From: Apoderus coryli | Lineage: Eukaryota; Arthropoda; Insecta; Coleoptera; Attelabidae | Assembly: GCA_911728435.2 (NCBI GenBank) | Contig: OU452200.1 | Location: 36,161,715-36,225,714 of the forward strand | DNA: 64,000 nucleotides | Direction of reading: 5' to 3' | Part shown: positions 54,910 to 64,000 of the stretch, piece by piece | How the letters are laid out: each line of letters opens with the position of its first letter | Position numbering within the stretch: the stretch's first letter is position 1 | Notes under the pieces: model-generated | What the model was told of the DNA's origin: nothing | What the model saw: the letters and a program-made list of their open reading frames with translations, nothing else | The model's database searches: none | Position numbers and translations under genes: made by a program

Positions 54910-55810
54910 TTTTACCGCGTTTCCATGTGCGGGAAAGTTAAATATAATAAAGTGTCAAACTTTTTAACATTTAAGTAGTTATACCTAAGTTGTTTGCAGC
55001 AAAAAAATATGCGTGCATCAAGGTTTCGAAACCGGGGGTTAAAATATAAAAAAATATGACATCAACATAATATAGTATAATAAAACTTGACCTAAAATAA
55101 ATGTCAAAATTATTTATATAATGGTACGTAATTTGCTACTACCCTTGAGACATAATAACTCTTCATACAAAACCTCAACTTTTATAGAACATCATTTGAT
55201 ATATCTGATGATATTCGGTTAAAGCGAAACAGGTAATTCAACTTAAAATAAATATTTTATTTGAAAATTAAATCATTACTGATTCATCATCCTCTTATTC
55301 TCTATTTGCGGCCGCTCTGTAAAAATGGTTTTACCACAAAATAATTTCCAAGTATCATTTCGAGTGGAAAGAGTTTAAATTACAAAAAAAAAGAGCGAAA
55401 TAAGAACCGCATACCGTTCCCTTTGATTAGGATAAGCACTGATTAAATCCTCCTTTGAAAACCATTTTTCTTTTACTCGTCTTTATTTTTCTATTGTGTT
55501 CATTTTTCTGGCGAAATAATTTTCTTTTATAGCCTGATGTACTTTTCCCAAATATCTACTGTCCAAAAATATATAATATACCACGTTTCTTTGTTTCATA
55601 CAACTAATTCTTTAGTAATAACCTCAAGAGGTTTACATTTTTGAGACAGTGTTTTCTCCGAGGGGCGAGAAAACGATGAAAAAAAAATGGTTGAGTCGCC
55701 CCACAACTTTCCCGACAAGATATAATATAATCATTAATATATAACAGAATTTTAGTTATTATTATTATAATTGTATTATTTTCATTATTTCCAATAAACT
55801 AAACTAGTTC
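54910..55810. other. Unassigned
   Basis: No coding region. A small hairpin, GTTTTCTCC / CGAGAAAAC, lies at about 55653-55677. Confidence 0.45.
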
Positions 55811-55835
55811 ATTCAAAAATTAGAAAAAAAAGTAT

Positions 55836-55905
55836 TGCCAGAGCTGGGATTCGAACCCAGAACCTTCCGCATGAGAAACGCACGCTTTATCAATGTCGCC
55901 GAAAA
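55836..55905 (-). pseudogene. tRNA-Ala-like pseudogene inside a repeat, copy 2
   Basis: On the minus strand the T-arm is perfect (stem CTGGG/CCCAG around TTCGAAT) and contains the Pol III B box GGTTCGAATCC. The anticodon loop reads TTCTCAT, so the anticodon is CTC rather than CGC. The anticodon stem has one mismatch, and the A-box region is degraded (CATTGATAAAGCG). A run of T follows. The flanks match those at 6750-6935 (AACTACCTAACTGGTGAAAT-type block on one side, an ATTCAAAAATTA-A-run block on the other). Confidence 0.8.
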
Positions 55906-56014
55906 CCCTTTATCAAATTACTTTATTATATTTTAATAAGAGTTGTGGGTTCGAACTACTTAACTGGTGAAATTGTAAACGCATTTTTGACGAGAATTAT
56001 GGAGACAAATATCA

Positions 56015-56090
56015 AAAGTCATCATCAGCATTCACTCGCTAACGAATATGAATTAGTCCAACTCAGAGATTTCTGCTTCGTTAGAATACG
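56015..56090 (-). repeat. 3'-end block shared with 43180-43235
   Basis: ATCATCAGCATTCACTCG, CTAACGAATATGAATTA and CCAACTCAGAGATTTCTG match the sequence beyond the zinc-finger frame at 43220-43450. Here the finger itself is not readable. Confidence 0.6.
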
Positions 56091-56094
56091 AGAT

Positions 56095-57330
56095 TTTTTA
56101 ATGTGGTAATGCTGCTGCACATCTGCAATCACACGGCTCCTGACGGAGCCTCCAGCACTGCTGCAAACTGTTGCTGGGGTGTCAATGGATGGACAGTTCG
56201 CATCCAAGACGACGCGTAAGGGCATGGGATGGAGGCCCTCTGATGCGACGTATATCGAGATCAAAGTCGTCCATTTAGTTGCGGTTCTGTGGCCTGACTA
56301 TACGCGTAGGTACTTCTGATATGCGCATTTTGATATGGCCTTGAGCACCGATGTGGCTTTTCTATTCTCAATCATCGCAAAATGCTGTGTTTTCGTGGGT
56401 ATTTCCAGTTTTGGGAATAGGAAAAAGTCCGGTAAATACAATAGCTAAGGCATTATTAGGCACTGGCCAAATTGGCCATTATTTTTATGCATAATCCATG
56501 AATTGTATTACTTCACGCAAAAGCTGCATAACTTCAAGTTAACACTCCTTATTGTTCGTACGAGTTTCTGGCAAGAACAATGCAACACGCCATCGAAGAA
56601 AACAGTGAGCAAAACCTTCACATTTAACCCAACTTTGAGGAAATCTGGATCGTCGTTGACGAAATTCAACAGCTCCTAAGCGATACTCATGCAACTGTTC
56701 GTTTGTTCAAAATATATCAATTAAAAATGGTATGTGAGCCATACGATGTGCCGAGATCCTGAGCAACTTCTCTACTCGACGATTCGCCATAACAATTCTC
56801 AGCGGGCATATCGTCATTAATGATGTTGAGATTGTACCACTTACAAACATTTTTTTGGTCAAATGCCAAACTCAACATTTTTTTATTAATCGTATTTCCC
56901 ACACAAAATTTAATGCAGCTTCTTTGACCTATTTATGAGCAAAAAAATTGCCAAGCACACCAAAACAATTTAATCTTTATATCTACTGGGATTTCAAAAT
57001 AATTATATCCGTCTTTAGTAGTAGTAGTAGAGTAAATACTCCCTTAAGTAAAAATACTACAGCACTGTCTGTGAAATGGTTTTCCAACGTTGTCATATTA
57101 TGTGATTCGTACCAACAGAGAGAATTTGCCGTATCACCAGCTGATGTGGTTGCCGATGCTTCCCACAATCGCGATTAGAATGTTTCTAATTGTAGTTTGG
57201 TGAATATCTGAAGTTTTAAATTTATTTTCATTAGCTCGATGTTGTTCAAGAATTTCACAAATGTGCACGGTATTTCTTTCTTCACATACCCAACTGTCAC
57301 TCAAAACTTATAATTCTCCTCATTGAGGTA
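56095..57330. other. Unassigned; possible mariner C-terminal scrap at 56330-56450
   Basis: On the minus strand, PKLEIPTKTQHFAMIEN faintly resembles the mariner segment after the third catalytic Asp (F-P-K-L-x-x-P-x-K-x-x-x-F-A-x-I-E). Nothing around it confirms this. An AGTAGTAGTAGTAG run lies at 57016. Confidence 0.3.
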
Positions 57331-57467
57331 GCTTATACGGTTTAATCCCGTTGAAATTCTATACCAGCTACTAATGTCCCTGATTTGGTCGGCACGATGA
57401 GATACCCCGCAGTTTCGCAAAGCCACATTAACGAGCAGGACAAGATTGGAGAGCAGTACACAACATA

Positions 57468-57616
57468 TTCACACACACACACAAATCCTGTATCAAGCTG
57501 AGGTGTATGTATATATCTCTCTACAGTTTTCGGCCAGAAAATAAACCGACAATATTGCTCTGCACTTGAGAGATAATTAAACATCACTTCGTCTCTCTCT
57601 GTGTGTGTGTGTGATA
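57468..57616. repeat. Opposed CA and GT microsatellites
   Basis: A CACACACACACACA run lies at about 57469-57483, and a CTCTCTCTGTGTGTGTGTGTG run at about 57593-57613. They are separated by about 110 bp of non-repetitive sequence. No gene is seen between 57340 and 58000. Confidence 0.85.
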
Positions 57617-58009
57617 ATGTGGGGTTTCGAATTAATACGCAAATGAAACCATGGATACGATGAATGAAACCGAGAGGCACCTCTGGACACTTGGATAACG
57701 TGCGGTTTGTGGTAATATATTTAGAATGTAATAATTGTGACAAGCAAATATTCTGTGGTGATGGATGCTTCATCTAAGGTAAATGAAAACAAATATTAAG
57801 CATTTTCGGGTATGTATGCCAATCTGTAGAGCATGTCTGGTAGCCTTTTAACAAAACCGTCATGCCTTCTTTTAGTTGCAAAGCTGCTGCTTTGCTTCCA
57901 CGTTTGTTACTGCCTAACTCGCAAATATATTCTCTGTAATATTTTCATCTGCAATTACAGCAATTAGCGGCCTTCTAATAAGGAAGTGATTAGAATTCGA
58001 ATCGTTAGG

Positions 58010-58310
58010 TTAAAATCTCGTTAATCTGATACACTGCTGTTGAGTCTTCGAACGTTAAAGTTGCGTGGATTCTGGTTTGTAATAATGAAGCCATGTTTCA
58101 TCCATTGTCACATATCAACGATATAATTCCATTTTATTGCGGTTTAACACTCCTCTGAAGCATCAATTCGTTGTTGTTTTTGGTCAACTGTGAGCTCACG
58201 CGGCACTCACTTTGCACAGAGCTTTCGCATACCCAAATGTTCGTTTCTTTCTGAATTTTTTTGGCGTTTTCTGAAATAACAGCCTCACCGATCAGAACTG
58301 GAGGGCTTTT
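58010..58310 (-). pseudogene. Mariner fragment (irritans-like style)
   Basis: The minus strand gives EHLGMRKLCAK, then VPRELTVDQKQQRIDASEEC, and after a shift MDETWLHYYKPEST. The order M-x-K-L-C-A-x-W-V-P-R-x-L-T...R-I-D-x-S-E-E and D-E-T-W-x-H-Y-Y-x-P-E-S is characteristic of mariner transposases around the first catalytic Asp, which is present in MDETW. The other two Asp are missing. It is a family different from mariner copies 1 and 2, which have CDESW. Confidence 0.8.
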
Positions 58311-58391
58311 TTTTTTTTGAAAGGGTCCGTACGACTTAAGTCCCCGGTTTCACTGCAGCCTCATGGGCTTATTGTGAAAAATCCCCGTATA

Positions 58392-58633
58392 TTATGCCAC
58401 CCAATCCAACAGCCCTGTACCCTCCACTAACTTGTGGAGTTCAGTTATGTGTTGGGTGTCAATATCTGCTGGCGCAATCAGCGAATGCCCAAAAATAGCG
58501 TGTCTTCTTCGTTGTAGAACTACACACTCACATATTACATGGTAAGCTGTTTCAACTGCCCCATTACACAATCTGCATTGCAGGTCCCCATTGTACAGCC
58601 CCATCTTATTTAGGTGGTCTCTCAGAGCGCAAT
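58392..58633 (-). pseudogene. RNase H LINE, C-terminal zinc-knuckle part
   Basis: The frame reads LRDHLNKMGLYNGDLQCRLC and ETAYHVICECVVLQRRRHAI, ending LHKLVEGTGLLDWVA and stop. The C-x-x-C...H-x-x-x-C pattern is the tail that follows RNase H in this LINE type. It continues the protein interrupted at 60603. The separation is caused by a second LINE (58634-60602). Confidence 0.85.
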
Positions 58634-60602
58634 TTTATTTATTTATTTATTCTTTGCTCCTCAGAATGATAACACTATACAATATGACATGTCACATTAT
58701 GGGATAGTCAATAATATTACATACAACACAAAAACAATAATATTCATACATAACCCGCTATAATTCGGGACTTAAAACTATTCATTAGTGCAATTTAAAA
58801 ACTCGTCTACAGAATAAAAACATTTCTCTATAAAAAAGGTTCTCAGCTCCAGTTTCAATTTTTTGATAGAAATGTTTTGAAACTTTTGTATTTTTAAAAT
58901 TTTATTGAAACATTTAACACCTATGTAGTTAGGGTTCTTTTGGCCAGTAGTTGATCTGGAGAATGGTAAAATACCAAGTTATTTTTATTTCTAGTATTGT
59001 GACTATGTATATCTTCTGATTTAGGCAATATTTCATTTTGTTTTTTTATATGTATTATAAGTGAGTACATGTATATTGAAGGGAATGTCATTAACTTCAA
59101 TTTTTTGAAATGGGCCTTACAGGAAGTAGTTTGAGAGATTTTTTGAGTTCTGAACACCCTCGCAGTCCCACTCGCTCCCCCCCAAAATATAACACCATAC
59201 ATTAAAGTAGACTGTATCAGACCAAAATATATCAATTTAAGAATATCATTCGATACAGTATTTTTGATGTTGTTTATTAGGAATATGTAGCTGGACAATT
59301 TCTTTACTACAGCGTCTATGTGCGTGCTCCAGGTCAATTTATTGTCTGTATATATTCCCAAGAATTTGGTGCTACTGACCTGCTCAATAGATTTATCTTT
59401 GGCTCTTATTAAATAACTTCGGTCCATGTTCCTATTTGATATGGAAATTGGGAGAAAGACAGTTTTTGATGCATTGAGTGCCAGTCCATAGTGTTCGCAC
59501 CATCTGTGCATCGCGCCAGCTAGGGCATTAGCAGACCGTACCAACCCACTCTCATCCCCGGCTGAAACAAGAACACTTGTATCATCCCCATAAAGAACGG
59601 GCAGGCCAAAAACCCCCAAAACGTCCGGCAGGGTATTAATAAATATATTAAATAAAGTTGGCGATAAACATGAGCCCTGTGGTATCCCATTGCTCACAAT
59701 TCCCACCCCTGAACGAACGCCCGCAATCTCTACTTGCTGGGTACGATGCATGAGATAACTTCCTATCCATTTAGACGTTGTTCCACGCACTCCAACATCC
59801 TCCAATTTTGAGAGCAGAAGCTTGTGACCTATTGTATCAAAGAAAATACCAGTCACCATTTGCCTGTTATTAAGGGCATGAAACAAGTGACCAAAAGCCT
59901 GACCCAGAGCTGTCTCTGTTGACCGATTGCTTCTAAATCCATTTTGGCTGTGAGCAAGCAGTATATGTTTTCCAGATAATCATTAAGTCTATTGTTAAAT
60001 AAAGATTCAAAGATTTTACTGAACTGGTTTTGTAATGCCAAAGGTCTGTAATTATTTATATCCCTAGGATCTCCTTTATTTTTATATATGGGAATAATTT
60101 TTGATTTTTTTAAACGTTCCGGAAAAACACCCTCCTAAAAGCTTCTGTTAACTATCAGGGACAACGGCCCTGCAATGATATCAACAACGGCCAGAACTAC
60201 ATTACCCGGAATACCATCTAAACCGCTAGATTTTTTCCTGCAAGTTTTCCTGGCAACTCTGGAAATCTCATCTGGGGTAGTGGGGTGAAGGAAAAAAGAT
60301 CTAACTGTGGATTTCACGAGATTCGGTGTGTCCAGACTGCATGAAGTATTATTCCTAGAAAAACTGACAAAGATGTCATTGAAAGTATTTGCGATGTCGA
60401 TTGGTATCTTTACTACGCTCTGGTCAACGCCGATAACCTCTTGAATAGTGTTTTTATTTTTTTTACCATTAACTCGCTTTTCATTTATTATTCTCCAACA
60501 TTCCCTACCTACATTAGTTGTCTGAATGATTCGGTCGTTGTTGTATGATCTTTTGGCCTTTTTAATTTTATAGGTGTATATTTTTTTTAGTTCTTTGTAT
60601 TT
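58634..60602 (-). mobile_element. Non-LTR retrotransposon nested in the RNase H LINE
   Basis: The 5' junction is in the pre-RT linker: KYKELKKIYTYKIKKAKRSY, then GRECWRIINEKR and CRKKSSGLDGIPGNVV. A TAG near 60135 interrupts the frame, which continues NNYRPLALQNQFSKIFESL. After a shift near 59970 comes HALNNRQMVTGIFFD-TIGHKLLL, where about seven residues of motif A (L-S-K-A-F-D) are deleted. GIPQGSCLSPTLFNIFIN is motif B. LYGDDTSVLV is motif C, with Y-G-D-D. STKFLGIYTDNKLTWSTHI and LMYGVIFWGG follow. It ends in a (TAAA)n tail (TTTATTTATTTATTTA on the plus strand). It cannot make an active RT. Confidence 0.9.
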
Positions 60603-61045
60603 ATGTCCAGTAAGGAGTCCCATAGTTATTCGCATCTGACTCCTGCTTAATGATAGCAGTTTTTCAGTGCGTTTTGTTGCGGCACCAGGTATAAACCTCT
60701 TCCCATGCTCCTGCTTGGGAATATGTTCCCAATATCTCTGGTGCTCGCTTTTGGCCCAGCACTTGAGGAGTTCCCTCGCCGTTCTTTTAGACAAGCCCAG
60801 CGCAGGTTCCGTGCCCCTATATGTGGTTTCAGAGGCTTGTCTAAGTTCTGTTTGGCATTCCCATACCAGTTTGGTTGTAACCTTGGGGCTTCTCAGAGCC
60901 GTTAAGGCCGCCTGGCTATCTGAAAATATATTGATTCGCTTGTTTGTATAAGCCCTCAATCTGTTTAGTTTTGCACCTTGCAGAATTGCAAACACTTCTG
61001 CTTAAAATACTGATGTGTTTTTCCCCAGTGAGAATCTTAGGAGGG
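60603..61045 (-). pseudogene. RNase H LINE, RNase H domain part
   Basis: From about 61045 the minus strand reads SLGKNTSVF, a TAA, and AEVFAILQGAKLNRLRAYTN. KRINIFSDSQAALTALRSPK holds the RNase H Asp in S-D-S-Q. TKLVWECQTELRQAS follows, then LLKCWAKSEHQRYWEHIPK, and SRSQMRITMGLLTGH at the junction. The A-E-x-x-A-I and I-x-S-D-S-Q-A-A motifs are typical of RNase H domains in LINEs. A deletion between RQAS and ETTYRGTEP seems to have removed the W-V-P-G-H-x-G region. The frame runs without interruption into the nested LINE, giving one 286-codon artificial fusion. Confidence 0.85.
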
Positions 61046-61059
61046 CTTACAAAGATCTC

Positions 61060-62740
61060 CGTAACAGTAGCGTATGTACGCAGAGAAAAGGCAGCGTCCT
61101 TGAAGTATGTGAGTGCTGAGGATGCAAAGAAAATTTGGAAAAGATTAAAAATTGCAAATGTAATGATAAAACCAAAACTGGATTTGCCGGATTGTTTTTG
61201 CAATCCAAACATTATAAATGATTACTTTTTGTCAGTTTTTTCTGGTAGTTGGGCTCACCTTACCTATTTTATTAAATCATATAACCCACATAATAAATAT
61301 CTGCATTGAAACTGGCTACTTTCCAAGAATTTGGAATACAGCAGTGGTATGCCCGGTACCTAAAGTAAATTGTCCTAACTCTGTAAGTGATCTCATACCG
61401 ATAAGCTTACTTCCAGTCTTGAGCAAGGTATTAGAAAGAGCTATACATCAACAACTGTATCAATTTGTAAATGTTAATGGTTTGCTACCAAAAAGTCAAT
61501 CTGGATTTAGGCCAGGTTTTGGCTCAGCATCACTGTTGTCACATGTAATGATTTGATAATTCATGGTTTAGATAATAAGATGGCGACTTTTGGATTTTTC
61601 CAAGGCATTTGATTGCGTGGACTATGAGTTGTTGTGTGCCATGCTTCATTACCTTGGTGTGAGTGATAAGGGTTGGATTGGGTTGTATGATCGGCAGCAG
61701 TATGTCAGAGTGAATGGGAGAGTGTCTGATGTGGCAAGGGTGGATTCTGGAGTGCCACAAGGCTCTATTCTGGGTCCTCTTTTATATTTATTGTATACGT
61801 TTTTATCCATCTGACTATAGTGATGTTGAGGCAAATATAAATTCTGATTTATGCAATATATCGGAATACTGTAAGAAACATAGTTTGACATAAAAGGCTG
61901 GTAAAACTCAAGTCATGATCTATGCATCAGAAAATTATTTATACTCTTTAAAGAACTATATATCTTTGTAACTGGAAAGTCAACCTTTGCATTATGAATC
62001 GACCACTGAGAATTTGGAAATTATATTTGACTGCAAAGTGAGATTTGATCAACACATTAATAATTTAAATAAAAAGTCGTACCTAGCATTAATAGTATTG
62101 TATGCCAACGGAATTTTAAAGTCCGTAAAAAATTATGTGTCATATATATTATCTTCAGTTCAGAGTAGACGTTGTTTTATTTGTGTCTTACACATTCAAC
62201 TCCTCTCGAAGATGGATTACTTCAGAAAAAAAAAATTATCTTCAGTTACCTATGGTTTAATTTTGCACTATCCGGCACTAACGGTACTTGATAGAAATTG
62301 ACTTCAAAAAATACAAAATAACTGCTGTCGTTTTGTATGTGGTTTGAAGAAATATGATCATGTCTCTACAAAGATAAGGGAACTCAATTGGTTGAATGTG
62401 TACAAATTATTTGTACACTTATTCCTTTCTTTTTTGTTATGTTATTTAAAGAATAAACTTGTTTTCAGAGATGAGGTTCATAATGTGCCCTTGAGAAATA
62501 GGAATCTTCTTGCTATGCCTCAGCATTTAAAAGAAGTTTTACGTACAATGCTGCAAGATACCATAATGATTTTATAGCATATTTCTCAGTGCCACTTTCA
62601 GTAAACGGTTTTCGAAAAAAAGTGAAAGATAATTTACACTCACAGTTGATTGACTAGGGATGTTTCAACTTTCAGTAGGTAGTTATTAAATTTAATTGTC
62701 TAGTTATATGTGTGGTTATTTTTGTTTATATTGATTATTT
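61060..62740 (+). pseudogene. Non-LTR reverse transcriptase relic lacking motif C
   Basis: The beginning reads KAASLKYVSAEDAKKIWKRL (pre-RT). A shift leads to PRIWNTAVVCPVPKVNCPNS and ISLLPVLSKVLERAIHQQL, then SQSGFRPGFGSASLL. Next is LDFSKAFDCVDYELL-like motif A, whose first residue is recovered in the neighbouring frame. GVPQGSILGPLLYLLYTF is motif B. The A-D-D motif and its surroundings are deleted after LLYTF. Later parts read STTENLEIIFDCKVRFDQHI and LQKIQNNCCRFVCGLKKYDH, then IRELNWLNVYKL. The N-C-C-R-F...K-Y-D-H...L-x-W-L thumb is L2/CR1-like. The end abuts the chimeric mariner. Confidence 0.88.
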
Positions 62741-63330
62741 GTGCTGGTACGACCACGTTTAAATTCAGCCATCCACGTCTTTACCATTTGTCTCGATGGA
62801 GCAGAGTTCGGATAATCTTCATCAAGCCATCGTTTGGTTTCCACTGTATTTTTTTCATCAAAAAGCAAGGTTGTCTCAATCTCTTGATAGGTCACATGAC
62901 GATCTTGCGATATCAGTTCGCGCACAGCATCAATGGTTTTCGGAACAACAACTGATTTTCGACGACCTTCACGAAATTCGTATTGGAGTGAACTACGACC
63001 ACGTATGAATTCACCATACCATCGATAAACACTGGTCCTTGATGGAGCTTCATCGCCAAAAACTGAGTTAAGTCCATCCATGCACTGTTGCTGAGTTAAT
63101 CCACGTCGAAAGTTGTAAAAAATAATTACACCAAAATGTTCACAATTTAATTTCATTTTTGGGCCCAGATGAATCTTTTAAGTTACTGTAAACAACACAA
63201 ATAGCGCTCGTATGTCAAAACGTTCTGAGAACGTATAACCTCAAAAATGTCCATCTTTACGATAGAGCTGTGAGGTGCCAGATTGCAACACCAGGGTTGC
63301 CAAATCCCGAAATATAAAAGGAAACCCTCG
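62741..63330 (-). mobile_element. Chimeric mariner: copy 3 fused to a second mariner family
   Basis: The 5' inverted repeat (ending ...CCCTCG at 63330, followed by TA) and the start MKLNCEHFGVIIFYNFRRGL at 63156 belong to the family of copies 1 and 2. FGDEAPSRTSVYRWYGEF and VTYQEIETTL follow. At about 62868 the frame passes without a break into LFDEKNTVETKRWLDEDYPN and SAPSRQMVKTWMAEFKRGRT, the DNA-binding region of a different mariner. That piece ends at about 62741, where the LINE at 61060-62740 begins. The resulting 146-codon ORF has two successive mariner DNA-binding segments and no catalytic domain. Confidence 0.85.
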
Positions 63331-63332
63331 TA

Positions 63333-64000
63333 TTACATCTACAAGTCTTGCGTTGCTCGTTGTTCCTGCAAATAATGCTTTTACGTCAATCCATCATTTG
63401 TGTCAGTGGAGTTAACTGAGAAAATATTTTGGTATATCTCTATAGCTACCTAGTTGTTGTTATTTCAATGTCAACGTAAATTTTGATTCTTCATTATCAT
63501 TCATCATAAAAAAAACTCTTACCAATAGATATTCGTCAATGTTGTTGCAAGTGTGATTAGGGGAAATTAGCACTTTTTCAACCCAAGGATTCAGTGATTA
63601 AGTGATAATCAACAATGTATAGAAATTAGCAGAAATTAACAAAAGAGTCGAAACAAAGACAATTATGTTATAGAATATCAAGCATGTGTTCGATCAATAA
63701 TTCATCCCAAAAAAATTTCATTTACGGTCAAAAATATCGCATTTACTAATATCGTGCGGATTTATCGATTTGGAACCCACACACAAAATTACTTGGTTTG
63801 AATAATCGTGGCTAAACTTCCAAAATTATTCCAAAGTGCTTTAGCTACTACCTACTTCAATTATAATTATGATTACCAACTATACAACGGCTAATAATGC
63901 GAATATTACTACCGGCAACTACCTAAAAGCAGCAGGCGAAACTCTCTCCAATATACGAGGTTTCATCACAAGTAAAAAATGAATTTTACATTATTCAGGC
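63333..64000. other. Unassigned
   Basis: No coding region, RNA gene or repeat terminus recognised. Confidence 0.45.

Noticed and set aside
55836..55905. Functional tRNA gene
   Set aside because: The acceptor stem does not pair, the anticodon stem has a mismatch, and the A box is degraded. It is also part of a repeated sequence.
57342..57773. 143-codon minus-strand ORF
   Set aside because: It spans CA and GT microsatellites and shows no domain; chance opening is likely.
60135..60995. Novel 286-residue RNase H protein
   Set aside because: The second half is the linker of a nested LINE. The outer LINE resumes at 58633, so this is an insertion artefact.

Overview
This is AT-rich eukaryotic DNA, most likely from an insect or another arthropod. 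I infer that from the mixture of mariner, Tc1, piggyBac, hAT, BEL/Pao, Jockey/CR1-like and Crypton families, from the short GT-AG intron at 25021-25080, and from the many diverged repeats. I cannot name the species. I found no convincing host protein-coding gene, no rRNA, no CRISPR and no bacterial-type operon. Almost everything recognisable is a transposable element (TE) or a TE relic, and nearly every coding region carries stops, frameshifts or deletions.

Layout. 1-9.8 kb: a non-LTR RT relic with a clean internal deletion, a hAT dimerisation-domain relic, a BEL/Pao relic with an LTR-like promoter, diverged repeat arrays, a tRNA-Ala-like pseudogene and an old mariner relic. 9.97-11.02 kb: a complete non-autonomous hAT element with an 8-bp target duplication. 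12.3-13.2 kb: a Crypton N-terminal fragment interrupted by a non-LTR element. 13.67-17.06 kb: a full-length mariner split by a 2.1-kb insertion. 18-22.6 kb: three non-LTR RT relics and two tandem arrays. 24.6-25.7 kb: a Crypton tyrosine recombinase with a 60-bp intron. 26.6-28.2 kb: a non-LTR RT. 30.5-31.7 kb: a piggyBac deletion derivative between inverted Penelope-like arms. 31.73-34.52 kb: a 2.8-kb transposon with terminal inverted repeats of about 683 bp and a near-complete transposase with 41 residues between its last two catalytic Asp.

37.5-39.1 kb: a rearranged mariner containing LINE filler DNA. 40.03-41.50 kb: a Tc1 element with mutated catalytic residues. 42-48.7 kb: fragments of Harbinger, a LINE zinc finger, a solo arm of the long inverted repeat, a BEL LTR, an RT with a (ATT)n tail and a second DD41D-like transposase. 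49.5-50.7 kb: a second, different Crypton (DUF3504-like), followed by a 173-bp palindrome. 52.3-54.9 kb: a tandem repeat interrupted by a non-LTR RT; the empty site is visible at about 34.87 kb. 55.8 kb: a second tRNA-like copy. 58-61 kb: one LINE nested in the RNase H region of another, giving an accidental in-frame fusion. 61-63.3 kb: an RT relic abutting a chimeric mariner made from two families.

The elements do not form a pathway. The window is a stratigraphy of nested insertions: mariner into a tandem repeat, LINE into Crypton, LINE into LINE, and a TE exactly at the centre of a palindrome. The best leads are the long-inverted-repeat DD41D element and its solo arm, the two unrelated Crypton recombinases with similar Asn/Cys-rich tails, and the tRNA-Ala-like repeat present in two copies.
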